Assembly (NCBI GenBank): GCA_964350605.1
Contig: CAYGKP010000014.1
Location: 1 to 23,103 of the forward strand
Origin: CAYGKP01 sp964350605
GTDB lineage: Bacteria > Bacteroidota > Bacteroidia > Cytophagales > JAAEPT01
Reading direction: 5' to 3'
DNA: 23,103 nt
Position 1 is the first letter of the stretch, and each line of letters begins with the position of its first letter. The notes under the pieces are model-generated. The model was not told the origin of the DNA. It did no database searches and saw only the letters and a list, made by a program, of their open reading frames with translations. This document shows, one piece after another, positions 8,823 through 16,334 of the stretch. Both the position numbers and the translations under genes were made by a program.

Positions 8823-10340
8823 TTATCCGACCTTGGGCAAATCAGCATGGGCTGGGTCGTCATTGCCGAGCAGAACGGCCTCGCCGAAGCGGCCGTCCTC
8901 GTCGCGGTTCTCTAGGTTCAAAACGCCACGCGGGCAGACCGCCGAACAGATGCCACAACCCACGCAAGACGAGCGTACAATGTTCTGCCCCCGCTGGGCG
9001 TAGGCCCGCACGTCGATGCCCATTTCGCAGTAGGTCGAGCAGTTACCGCAGGAGATGCACTGCCCGCCGTTGGTGGTGATACGGAAGCGCGACTTGAAGC
9101 GTTGCACCATCCCCAGGTAGGCGGCGAGCGGACAACCGAAGCGGCACCACACGCGGTTGCCCATCAGGGGATAGAAACCCGTTCCAACGACCCCTGAGAA
9201 GATCGCACCGATCAGGAAGCCGTACCAGAACTTGAGTTCTTCGGTGGGGATAAAGCCCAGGAAGGTATAGGACTCAGTGAAGTAGGTGAAAAGCACGCCA
9301 ATGGTCATGATCACCGCGAAAACCAGTACGCCGTGAATCAACCACCGTTCGATCTGCCAGGCCTTCAGTTTTTTGCTCGACAACTGACGAAAGGGGTCGC
9401 CCGCCGTTTCGGCCAGACCACCACAGCCACAGACCCACGAGCAGTACCACCGCTTGCCGAAAAAGTAGGTGAAAATCGGCACACCAACCACGAAGAGCGC
9501 AATGCCCCAGACCAGCATGAACATGCCCAATCCACCCGATTGGGTCAGGCCGTCCAAGTGCCAGGTGAAGAAGAAGTCGTAGTCCAGCGGCCACATGTTC
9601 TTAAAATCGAAGTAAGGCTGGTTCAGTGCCACCAGGATTTCGGGGATAATAAAGGCGAAACAGGTCTGGAAGAACATGACCGAAATGGTCCGAACGATCT
9701 GGTACTTGCTGTGGCGGTACTTGATGATTTTGCGAACGCCCATCACCACCACGGCGATGGTGTACATCGTCCCATAAAGGAACCACTGGCTTGCCCCGCC
9801 GCCATCCGAACCGTGGAAAAAGGCGTGCAGCGGATTCATCAGGGCGATCCACTCGGTCATCCACTCGGGGTAGAAGTAGAGCAGGATGTAGAAACTGATC
9901 AGCACCGTGCCCAGTACGACGCCCCAGAACTTCGCCGAAGTCAGCGAGCGGAAGAAAATCCCGTCGTTCTTGATGCCCGGGGTCTTTTTCAAGTTCGGCA
10001 GGATGATCAGCAGCCCCCCACCAATCACCAAGCCCATAACAAGGGCGAAGAACAGCGTGTTGTGGGCGATGATCGGACCCGTCAGGCTGGCTTTCATCAG
10101 ACTGGGGAGCAGCCAACTTTTCTCGACCGACTGGAGGCGGCTGGCGGCTTCGGGCACGAAGGAAAACTTGCTGAACTCCTGGCCTTTCAGGTCGGCGAGG
10201 GCCGAGACGACCGTGGTGTCGTCGGTGAGGTGGGTCAGGGCCGCATCCGTGACTTCGTAGCGCCCCATAAAGAAGGAGGCAAAGAGCAGCCCGAGCCCCA
10301 GGAACAGGGCAACGCCGCCAACGAGTTTGAGTGGTTTCAT
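8823..10340 (-). CDS. Membrane polyferredoxin, NapH/NosR-like 4Fe-4S protein
   Basis: A 505-residue inner-membrane electron carrier with about eight hydrophobic segments, including a first anchor at 8-25 followed by an extracytoplasmic loop to about residue 92. Cysteine motifs: CX3CXC at 300/304/306 (YCSWVCGCGG); CX3CP at 399/403 (WCRFGCP); then two ferredoxin-like motifs, CX2CX2CX3C at 428-438 and at 459-469, the latter ending CP. The paired membrane-proximal CX3C motifs plus two 4Fe-4S motifs resemble NapH, NosR and CcoG, but the first has CGCGG where those families have CP. It lies 12 bases after the FAD oxidoreductase gene and abuts the DPM1-like gene. Electrons probably pass between the flavoprotein and a membrane or periplasmic acceptor, but the acceptor is not identifiable here. 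Confidence 0.88.
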   Translation of the reverse strand: MKPLKLVGGVALFLGLGLLFASFFMGRYEVTDAALTHLTDDTTVVSALADLKGQEFSKFSFVPEAASRLQSVEKSWLLPSLMKASLTGPIIAHNTLFFALVMGLVIGGGLLIILPNLKKTPGIKNDGIFFRSLTSAKFWGVVLGTVLISFYILLYFYPEWMTEWIALMNPLHAFFHGSDGGGASQWFLYGTMYTIAVVVMGVRKIIKYRHSKYQIVRTISVMFFQTCFAFIIPEILVALNQPYFDFKNMWPLDYDFFFTWHLDGLTQSGGLGMFMLVWGIALFVVGVPIFTYFFGKRWYCSWVCGCGGLAETAGDPFRQLSSKKLKAWQIERWLIHGVLVFAVIMTIGVLFTYFTESYTFLGFIPTEELKFWYGFLIGAIFSGVVGTGFYPLMGNRVWCRFGCPLAAYLGMVQRFKSRFRITTNGGQCISCGNCSTYCEMGIDVRAYAQRGQNIVRSSCVGCGICSAVCPRGVLNLENRDEDGRFGEAVLLGNDDPAHADLPKVG

Positions 10341-10352
10341 CGGAAAAATCGG

Positions 10353-11696
10353 TTAGGCGGACAGGAGCGTTTCGAGGCGGGCGCGGAGCTTGCCGCGTTT
10401 TTTCACCGGGCGGTCCGGGTGCTTGGCGTTGTACTGGCCGAGCAGGGCCTGTTCGTGACGCGGAAAGAACTCAGGGTCGAAATTGGCCTTGTGGAGTTCG
10501 GGTAGGACTTCCTGCATCGTCGCACCCTTGCGCAGCCAGTGATCGGCGACCTCATGGCGATAGCGCACGCCCATCAAGTTGAGGCCCACCAGTTTGTGGC
10601 TGTCTTTCTCGTAGACAATGCGAATGGCCTTCTTGCCGCAGGGGGCTTCGTGATAGAACACCGCTTCGTTCTCTTTCGGGCTGGCCGAGATGTCGCCATA
10701 GATCTGGTACTCGATGTCCAAAAACTTCGCCGAGTTGAACCAAGGGCCCGGTTGATAGCTGGTTTTCTCGCCCGCCAGGGTGCGGGCCACGGCTTCTCCC
10801 ATCATTCGCCCGGTGTACCATACCTGCTCGACAGGACGGCGGCCTGCGGGCGGGGTTCGGTGCTGCGCGCAGTCGCCCAAGGCGTAGACATCGGGGAGGT
10901 TGGTTTCCAGAAATTCATTGATGAGGATGCCCCGGTCGATCTCCAAGGCGCCCCCTTTCAGAAAGCCAATGTTGGGGCTGACCCCGACGGTCAGGCCGAC
11001 GAACTGGCATTCGATCTCCGCCCCGCCCTTCGTCTTAACGCCTCGAACACGGTTGTCGGAAGTGGTCAGGATGCTATCGAGTTCAGTCTTCAGCCGCAGG
11101 TCGATGTGATGCGCCTTGATGTGGTGGTTGACCATCGCCGATTCTTCGGCGGGCAAGACGTTGTTCCAGAAACTGGTCTCGCGCACCAGCATCGTGACTT
11201 CGATGCCCCGCGAGCGGAACATCTCGGCCATTTCGATCCCAATCAACCCACCCCCGACGATCACTGCGCGCTTGAGGTCTTTCGTGGTGGCCGCTTCCAT
11301 CGACTCCAAATCTTGGAACGAGTACAGTCCTTGAACGCCCGTTGCATCCTGGCCCGGCCAGCCGAATTTGTTGGGCTTCGAGCCCGTGGCCAGCACCAGC
11401 TTGTCGTAAGACAGCGAATCGCCGCCTTGGAACTGAAGGGTTTTCGCTTCGAAATCAACCGTTTCCACCCACCCTCGTTTCAATTCCAAGCGGTTCTTCG
11501 CCCAAAACCAGTCCTCGTAGGGCTTGATGTTTTCGTAGCGCATGTGGCCCATGTATACGTACATCAGGGCGGTGCGCGAAAAAAAATGGTCGGTCTCGCC
11601 TGAGACGATCGTGATGCGCGCATCCGAGCGTTTGCGCAAGTGGCGGGCGGCGGTAATGCCGCTGATGCCGTTCCCTAAAATGACGATGTGGCTCAT
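10353..11696 (-). CDS. NAD(P)/FAD-dependent oxidoreductase
   Basis: Cytoplasmic flavoprotein of 447 residues in the pyridine-nucleotide disulfide reductase fold (class resembling rubredoxin, ferredoxin and nitrite reductase flavin subunits). The FAD-binding GNGISG sits at residues 8-13, the ATG motif (LVLATGSKP) near 100-108, the NAD(P)-binding VGGGLIG at about 147-153, and the second FAD motif YALGDCAQ near 271-278. No redox-active CXXC pair is seen, so it is not a disulfide reductase. A C-terminal extension of about 120 residues follows the core. It is the first gene of the minus-strand operon and the likely electron source or sink for the membrane 4Fe-4S protein 12 bases downstream. It diverges from the DinB-like gene across a 157-base region with a palindrome. 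Confidence 0.9.
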   Translation of the reverse strand: MSHIVILGNGISGITAARHLRKRSDARITIVSGETDHFFSRTALMYVYMGHMRYENIKPYEDWFWAKNRLELKRGWVETVDFEAKTLQFQGGDSLSYDKLVLATGSKPNKFGWPGQDATGVQGLYSFQDLESMEAATTKDLKRAVIVGGGLIGIEMAEMFRSRGIEVTMLVRETSFWNNVLPAEESAMVNHHIKAHHIDLRLKTELDSILTTSDNRVRGVKTKGGAEIECQFVGLTVGVSPNIGFLKGGALEIDRGILINEFLETNLPDVYALGDCAQHRTPPAGRRPVEQVWYTGRMMGEAVARTLAGEKTSYQPGPWFNSAKFLDIEYQIYGDISASPKENEAVFYHEAPCGKKAIRIVYEKDSHKLVGLNLMGVRYRHEVADHWLRKGATMQEVLPELHKANFDPEFFPRHEQALLGQYNAKHPDRPVKKRGKLRARLETLLSA

Positions 11697-11724
11697 GGAA
11701 AGAAAATCTGGACAGCAAGGTGTG

Positions 11725-11737
11725 CGCTTGGCAAGCG
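11725..11737. promoter_or_regulatory. Palindrome CGCTTGGCAAGCG (possible operator)
   Basis: Perfect inverted repeat with six-base arms around one central G, in the 157-base divergent region between the FAD oxidoreductase gene and the DinB-like gene, 29 bases before the former's start codon. Size and place suit a dimeric repressor site, but it could be chance in GC-rich DNA. The rest of this region shows only the promoter-like box at 11825. Confidence 0.3.
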
Positions 11738-11824
11738 AAGGTTCTGTCGCTGGGCGGACATCCTGGGCAGAAGGTAAGTCTTTGCTTTGGAGGAAGCCAC
11801 CCGCGAGATGTGAGAACGAATTGT

Positions 11825-11832
11825 TATTTTTC
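11825..11832 (+). promoter_or_regulatory. Possible -7 promoter element (TATTTTTC)
   Basis: Near match to TAnnTTTG (last base differs), 21 bases before the ATG of the DinB-like gene, inside the most AT-rich patch of the divergent region. No clear -33 box. Confidence 0.3.
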
Positions 11833-11853
11833 GTGAATCGACCGACCTTTTTT

Positions 11854-12369
11854 ATGCCACTAGCGTCTGCCTCCTGCGCGTTGCTCTCTCAATTGAGGGG
11901 GCTTTGTGCCCAATTTTCCGCAGCGGAATACCAACAGCCCATCGACTTGTTGTCGGGGGCGAGTTTGGGCAAACACCTGCGCCACATTGTCGAATTCTAC
12001 GACTGCTTACTGATCGGGCTCAAACGAACAGAAGTTTGTTACGACGATCGCGTGCGAGACGTGCGCTTGGAGAACGACCCCAGTTTCATGGCCCTGCGCT
12101 TGAAGGCGTTGAGTGACGAGCTTTGTGGGTTGGGACCCGAGAATCTTTCCGTGCTGCTGCGTAGCGAGCTGGGGGCCGAGGGCGTGGCCACGTTGACGGT
12201 CCCTTCGACCTTGGAGCGCGAGTTGCTCTATGTCTACGAACACACCATCCACCACATGGCGATTCTGAAGATCGGTGTGTTGGCCCAATTCCCGACCGTT
12301 CATTTGGCCCAGGGCTTCGGGGTGGCCGATTCCACGCTTCGCCACGAACGCCGCCATGTGCACGGTTAG
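11854..12369 (+). CDS. DinB-like four-helix metal-binding protein
   Basis: A 171-residue helical protein fitting the DinB/YfiT-like superfamily, whose members bind a metal through three histidines and often act as thiol-dependent transferases. Candidate ligands are His41/His44 in GKHLRHIVEFYDCL (helix 2) and His130/His133/His134 in YEHTIHHMAIL (helix 3). The C-terminal FGVADSTLRH is also typical of this subgroup. I take the ATG at 11854. The reading frame stays open far upstream, but that part lies antisense within the divergent FAD oxidoreductase gene and includes the apparent promoter. The last 14 bases overlap the NRDE-family gene, so these genes are coupled. The reaction is unknown. Confidence 0.8.
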   Translation: MPLASASCALLSQLRGLCAQFSAAEYQQPIDLLSGASLGKHLRHIVEFYDCLLIGLKRTEVCYDDRVRDVRLENDPSFMALRLKALSDELCGLGPENLSVLLRSELGAEGVATLTVPSTLERELLYVYEHTIHHMAILKIGVLAQFPTVHLAQGFGVADSTLRHERRHVHG

Positions 12370-13087
12370 TTACCTGCCCACACCGGGTGGTTTTGTGCTG
12401 GGCTCCTCGCGCGACGAAAGCCCCACGCGCGGTCCGGTTTCCTTTCCCTTTCTGGCGGGCGAAACCCCCCAAGTGCTGTATCCCCGCGATGATGCAGGTG
12501 GCGGCACCTGGATCACCGCCAGCGAAACGGGCTGGTGCTTGTGCTTGCTGAACGGGGCATTTGTGAAACACCATCATGCGCCGCCTTACAAAAAAAGCCG
12601 AGGGCTGATCGTCCGAGAAGCCGCCGCGAGCGACGACCCGGTGGAGGCCCTGCGCCGCGAACCTTTGAACGAAATCGAGCCGTTTACCTTGGTCCTGGCC
12701 CGCGCCGATGTGCCTGAGTTATGGGAGCTTCGGTGGGACGGACAAGCGCGCCATTGGGCCGTGCTCGACCCGCTTTCGCCGCATGTATGGGCCTCGGCCA
12801 CGTTGTACGACGAGCGCATGGTGGCCGAGCGAAAGCGATGGTTCCATGCCTTTATAGACGAAAAAGCCCCCCGCGATTGGGACCAGCTTCGCGCGTTTCA
12901 TTTGGAGGGTGGTGCGCAGGCTCCCGCCGAAGAGCGCGTACGGATGAAGCGCCCTGGCGTCGAGTCGGTCAGCGTAACGGGGGTCACCAGCACGGGCCGC
13001 GAATTCGTGATGGACTACCAGGATTTCCTGAGCGGCGAACGCAGCGAAGCCCGCGTGGGCATCCACCAGCCCCAGCCCGTTCGCTAG
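12356..13087 (+). CDS. NRDE/TANGO2-like protein
   Basis: A 243-residue protein beginning MCTVSYLP, with Cys2 exposed after Met removal, as in the NRDE (TANGO2/Ntn-like) family. The signature motif here is SSRDE rather than NRDE: the Asn is replaced by Ser while Arg-Asp-Glu is kept. Other family-like features are GGTWITASETGWCLCLLNG in the first third and a late segment, GVTSTGREFVMDYQDF. Eukaryotic TANGO2 has been linked to heme trafficking, but the bacterial role is uncertain. I chose the ATG at 12356 because the conserved Cys must be residue 2; upstream in-frame codons belong to the overlapping DinB-like gene. The stop is followed immediately by the ATP-grasp ATG (TAGATG). Confidence 0.85.
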   Translation: MCTVSYLPTPGGFVLGSSRDESPTRGPVSFPFLAGETPQVLYPRDDAGGGTWITASETGWCLCLLNGAFVKHHHAPPYKKSRGLIVREAAASDDPVEALRREPLNEIEPFTLVLARADVPELWELRWDGQARHWAVLDPLSPHVWASATLYDERMVAERKRWFHAFIDEKAPRDWDQLRAFHLEGGAQAPAEERVRMKRPGVESVSVTGVTSTGREFVMDYQDFLSGERSEARVGIHQPQPVR

Positions 13088-14113
13088 ATGCCAAAGTGGC
13101 TCAAGTGGGAATTCTGGCCCTGGCGGCTGGTCTACATCCCCGTCTGGCTCTACGCCCATTGGCTGGCGCTTCGGATCTGGAACCGAACCTATTTTGTGCC
13201 CGTCAACCCCGCTATGCACCTGGGGGGCTTTTGCTACTACTCGAAATATGATGTCCTGGTCCGCATCCCCCAGAAGTACCGCCCGCCCATGTGCCTCATC
13301 GAATCGCCGTTGAGCGCGCCGGACTTGCTGTCGAGGTTGAAAGCCGAAGGCATTGCCTACCCCTTCATCCTGAAGCCCGACCGGGGCGAACGCGGCCAAG
13401 CTGTGGCCTTAATCGGCGACCGGGCGGCGTTGGAGGGCTACCTGAAGAACGCGCCCTATCCCCTGATCGCGCAGGGCTACATCGATTTGTCCGTGGAGGT
13501 GGGGGTGCTCTATTCCCGCCTGCCAGACGAGACGCTGGGCATTGTGTCATCCATCGTTCACAAGGATTTCCTGCACGTGATCGGCGACGGAACCTCGACC
13601 CTTCACGAACTGGCCAAGCGCAGCGACCGGGCGAAGTTCTACCTAGAGAAAATCGAGCGGGAGCAGAAAGATCGACTCGAAGAAGTGCCCCCCGTCGGAG
13701 AGAAATGGGTCCTCGAATGGATTGGCAACCACGTGCGGGGCACCACGTTTCGCGGGGCAAATCACCTGATTACGCCAGAATTGACCGCGTTTTTTGATGG
13801 GTTGGCGCGACAGATCGAGGGGTACTATTACGGTCGCTTCGATTTGCGGGTGCCCAACCTCGCGTCGTTGGAAACGGGCGAGGGCCTTCAGATCATCGAG
13901 CTCAACGGGGTGAACTCCGAACCCGCGCACATCTACGACCCGGGCTTTTCCTTGTGGAAGGCCTACCGCAGCTTGTTCTGGCATTGGAAACGCATCTGGC
14001 GCATCGGCAGGGCGAACCACAAAAACGGGGTGCCCTATCCCCCTGCACGCGCGACCTGGCGGGAGGTCTACGACCACTTGAAGGCCCGAAAGGCGGCTTA
14101 CTCCAACTCGTAG
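13088..14113 (+). CDS. ATP-grasp ligase (D-Ala-D-Ala ligase-like), membrane-associated
   Basis: A 341-residue ATP-grasp enzyme that would form an amide or ester bond through an acyl phosphate; substrates are unknown. Visible features: ATP-binding FILKPDRGERG (Lys96), IAQGYIDL around 127-134, HVIGDGTSTLHEL near 163-174 (a glycine-rich loop like that of cyanophycin-synthetase-type ATP-grasps), and the Mg-binding end YGRFDLRV (about 248-255) with IIELNGVNSEP (Glu271, Asn273). Before the fold lies an aromatic, hydrophobic segment (about 8-32, WEFWPWRLVYIPVWLYAHWL) that probably sits in or on the membrane. It is not Ddl itself: the N-terminal substrate domain is different and shortened. It follows the NRDE gene with no gap and overlaps the convergent lipoprotein gene by 16 bases. 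Confidence 0.83.
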   Translation: MPKWLKWEFWPWRLVYIPVWLYAHWLALRIWNRTYFVPVNPAMHLGGFCYYSKYDVLVRIPQKYRPPMCLIESPLSAPDLLSRLKAEGIAYPFILKPDRGERGQAVALIGDRAALEGYLKNAPYPLIAQGYIDLSVEVGVLYSRLPDETLGIVSSIVHKDFLHVIGDGTSTLHELAKRSDRAKFYLEKIEREQKDRLEEVPPVGEKWVLEWIGNHVRGTTFRGANHLITPELTAFFDGLARQIEGYYYGRFDLRVPNLASLETGEGLQIIELNGVNSEPAHIYDPGFSLWKAYRSLFWHWKRIWRIGRANHKNGVPYPPARATWREVYDHLKARKAAYSNS

Positions 14114-14697
14114 TTCAGGGTGCCGCCCACTTGATAGAATGCCGGCGTTTCGCCCACGCGCTGCTGCTCGTTGCGGATCAAATAACGCGTGAGCACCGGG
14201 CGCGCCACGCCGGGCAGCGTATCGGTGTGCAGCTCCAAATAGAGGTGAGTGTCATAGAGTTTGTATTGCTCGGACCACCAGGCTTTTAACCCCAGGGGCC
14301 AGACGCCCAGGCTGTCGCCGGGGGCGAGGAGCACGTCCAGGCTGTCAAGCCCGGCTTCCACCGATTCCTTGCGTCGAAAGCGCCGCCAGATCAAGTCGCC
14401 CACGGGCTCTTCGTCGATCTGAAAGATGTCGCGCAGGGCGGGCAGGTTCACGTCCAGCTCCTTGAAGAAGGTGAGTTCATTGGTCCAGAACGCGCTGTCG
14501 GTCGTGGCGAGGTGTTCTACGGCCAATTGGTCGTCGGCCTTCACTTTTTTGTCGACCCCTGGTTGCAGCGAGTCAAGCCAATGAATCTGCGCCGCCAAGT
14601 AGGCGGGCATTTCCACCCCTTGGTGCAAGCCCTCGCCCCCGCCGCCGGACGTGCAGGACGCCAGCGCGGTCAGCAAGCAGAGACACAGAAACCGCAC
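14098..14697 (-). CDS. Small uncharacterised lipoprotein
   Basis: A 199-residue protein with a lipoprotein signal: VRFLCLCLLTALASC, with lipobox L-A-S-C, followed by a Gly/Ser-rich linker (TSGGGGEG). This suggests lipidation and export to the inner or outer membrane. The mature part is soluble: an acidic helical region (for example TNELTFFKELDVNLPALRDI) is followed by strand-like segments ending YQVGGTLNYELE. I do not recognise a domain with known function. The start is a GTG at 14697-14695 overlapping the gpmI stop by one base (TAGTG), so it is probably co-expressed with gpmI. Extending the frame upstream would run antisense-like, Arg/Pro-rich sequence through gpmI, which I reject. The 3' end overlaps the ATP-grasp gene by 16 bases. 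Confidence 0.75.
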   Translation of the reverse strand: MRFLCLCLLTALASCTSGGGGEGLHQGVEMPAYLAAQIHWLDSLQPGVDKKVKADDQLAVEHLATTDSAFWTNELTFFKELDVNLPALRDIFQIDEEPVGDLIWRRFRRKESVEAGLDSLDVLLAPGDSLGVWPLGLKAWWSEQYKLYDTHLYLELHTDTLPGVARPVLTRYLIRNEQQRVGETPAFYQVGGTLNYELE

Positions 14698-16217
14698 TAG
14701 TAGAGCGGCTTGCCCGTCATCAACTCGGGCTGGGGAATGCCCATGAGCTTGAGGAGCGTGGGGGCCACGTCGCCGAGCACGCCGGTATGCATCTGGGGGC
14801 GCAGTTTCTTGTCCACCAGGATGCAGGGCACGGGCACGGTGGTGTGCTGGGTGTGCGGGCTGCCGTCGGGGTTTTTCATGCGGTCCGCGTTGCCGTGGTC
14901 GGCCAGGACGATGGCCGCATAGTCGCTTTCGAGCGCCGCTTCGATGACTGCCTGGAGGCATTCGTCGACCACTTCACAGGCTTTCACCGCCGCGGAGAAC
15001 ACCCCGGTATGGCCCACCATGTCGGGGTTCGCGAAGTTCAGGCAGACGAAATCGGTTTTTCCTTCCTTCAGCTTGGGGACGATTTTGTCGCGGAGTTCGC
15101 GCGCGCTCATCTCGGGCTGCAGGTCGTAGGTGGCCACTTTTGGGGAGGGGGCCATCAGGCGGGTTTCTCCCTCGAAGGGGTCTTCGCGACCGCCTGAGAA
15201 GAAGAAGGTAACGTGCGGATACTTCTCGGTCTCGGCAATGCGGATTTGGGTGCGCCCGGCTTTCGCGACGGCCTCGCCCATCGTCTCGGTCAGGTTGTCC
15301 TTCTCGAAGAGCACCTTGACGTTCTTGTAGGTGTCGTCGTAGCGGGTGAGGGTCAGGTAGTAGAGGTCGAGCGGCTCCATGTCCTGCTCGGGGAAGGCTT
15401 GCTGGGTCAGGGCTTCAGTGATCTCGCGGCCCCGGTCGGTGCGGTAGTTGAAACAGAACACCACGTCGCCGTCCTGGATGGTGGCGGTCGGTTGCCCCTT
15501 TTCGGTGATGACGATGGGCTTGATGAATTCATCGGTCACATCGTTGTCGTAGGAACGCTCCATCGCGTCCATCGGGCTGGCGTTTTTGAATTCGCCTTTG
15601 CCGTGAACCATCAGGTCGTAGGCCAGCTTGACACGCTCCCAGCGCTTGTCGCGGTCCATCGCGTAGTAGCGCCCACAGATCGAGGCGATCTTGCCCGTCG
15701 TGGTGGCCATGTGCATCGAAAGGTCGCGCAGGTAGTCGAGGCCCGCGTGGGGGTCGGTGTCGCGCCCGTCGGTGAAGGCATGGACGTAGACCTCGGTCAG
15801 GCCCTCACGGGCGAAAATCGTGAGCAGCCCCTTGAGGTGGTCGATGTGCGAATGCACGCCCCCGTCGGAGACCAGACCGATCAGGTGAATCGGCCTGTCT
15901 TCTTCTTTGGCGTAGTTGATGGCGTCGATCAAGGGGTCCATCTGTTCGATGGTGCGCTCCTTGATTGCCTTGGAGATTTTGACCAAGTCTTGGTAGACCA
16001 CCCGGCCTGCGCCCAGGTTCATATGCCCCACTTCGGAGTTGCCCATTTGGCCTTCTGGCAACCCGACCGCCAGCCCGGAGGCTTGCAGCTTGGTGTGCGA
16101 GTAGGTCTTCATCAAACTGTCGAAAAACGGAGTGTTCGCTTGGTCAACTGCCGAAACCTTGGTGTCATCCGCGATTCCCCAGCCGTCCAGGACGATGAGC
16201 ATGGCCTTTTTTGTCAT
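14697..16217 (-). CDS. gpmI: 2,3-bisphosphoglycerate-independent phosphoglycerate mutase
   Basis: Glycolytic/gluconeogenic enzyme interconverting 3- and 2-phosphoglycerate through a phosphoserine intermediate; it needs two Mn ions and acts in the cytoplasm. At 506 residues it has the normal length. The N-terminal metal site VLDGWG (Asp11) and the nucleophile Ser61 in GNSEVGH are intact. Further family motifs are HAFTDGRDTDP, FCFNYRTDRGRE, NFANPDMVGHTG and VLADHGNAD. It starts with ATG four bases after a TAACTTAG promoter-like box and is followed by a one-base-overlapping lipoprotein gene. It diverges from the DUF4783 gene. Confidence 0.97.
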   Translation of the reverse strand: MTKKAMLIVLDGWGIADDTKVSAVDQANTPFFDSLMKTYSHTKLQASGLAVGLPEGQMGNSEVGHMNLGAGRVVYQDLVKISKAIKERTIEQMDPLIDAINYAKEEDRPIHLIGLVSDGGVHSHIDHLKGLLTIFAREGLTEVYVHAFTDGRDTDPHAGLDYLRDLSMHMATTTGKIASICGRYYAMDRDKRWERVKLAYDLMVHGKGEFKNASPMDAMERSYDNDVTDEFIKPIVITEKGQPTATIQDGDVVFCFNYRTDRGREITEALTQQAFPEQDMEPLDLYYLTLTRYDDTYKNVKVLFEKDNLTETMGEAVAKAGRTQIRIAETEKYPHVTFFFSGGREDPFEGETRLMAPSPKVATYDLQPEMSARELRDKIVPKLKEGKTDFVCLNFANPDMVGHTGVFSAAVKACEVVDECLQAVIEAALESDYAAIVLADHGNADRMKNPDGSPHTQHTTVPVPCILVDKKLRPQMHTGVLGDVAPTLLKLMGIPQPELMTGKPLY

Positions 16218-16221
16218 GACG

Positions 16222-16229
16222 CTAAGTTA
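16222..16229 (-). promoter_or_regulatory. Promoter-like -7 element before gpmI (TAACTTAG)
   Basis: Seven of eight bases fit TAnnTTTG, only four bases before the ATG. This implies a leaderless or nearly leaderless gpmI transcript. The -33 region is not clear. Confidence 0.4.
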
Positions 16230-16313
16230 GAGAAATCCATAGGCCGAGTGAGCATTACGGGGACTTGCTTGTTCATTTGGTGGCATGATTTTCGTGCCCA
16301 CTTCTAGGATGAG

Positions 16314-16321
16314 TATCTTTG
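16314..16321 (+). promoter_or_regulatory. Bacteroidota -7 promoter element (TATCTTTG)
   Basis: Exact TAnnTTTG match 13 bases before the DUF4783 ATG, in the 117-base divergent region facing gpmI. A TTTTCG stretch about 20 bases upstream could serve as a weak -33 box. Confidence 0.5.
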
Positions 16322-16334
16322 GCTTTCTGCCCGC

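Noticed and set aside
9333..11603. Long plus-strand open frames (hundreds of codons) opposite the 4Fe-4S and FAD oxidoreductase genes
   Set aside because: They are antisense to clearly conserved proteins, rich in His/Gln/Arg/Asp, lack domain motifs and arise from codon bias in GC-rich DNA.
11542..11853. In-frame upstream extension of the DinB-like gene
   Set aside because: It would run antisense through the start of the FAD oxidoreductase gene and include the apparent promoter; the encoded residues have no family resemblance.
14700..14961. Extended N-terminus of the lipoprotein gene into gpmI
   Set aside because: The residues are Arg/Pro/His-rich out-of-frame gpmI sequence, and it would bury a perfect lipobox signal in mid-protein.
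15213..16307. Plus-strand open frame of about 360 codons opposite gpmI
   Set aside because: Antisense shadow of a canonical gpmI; low-complexity Val/Gly/His composition and no recognisable fold.
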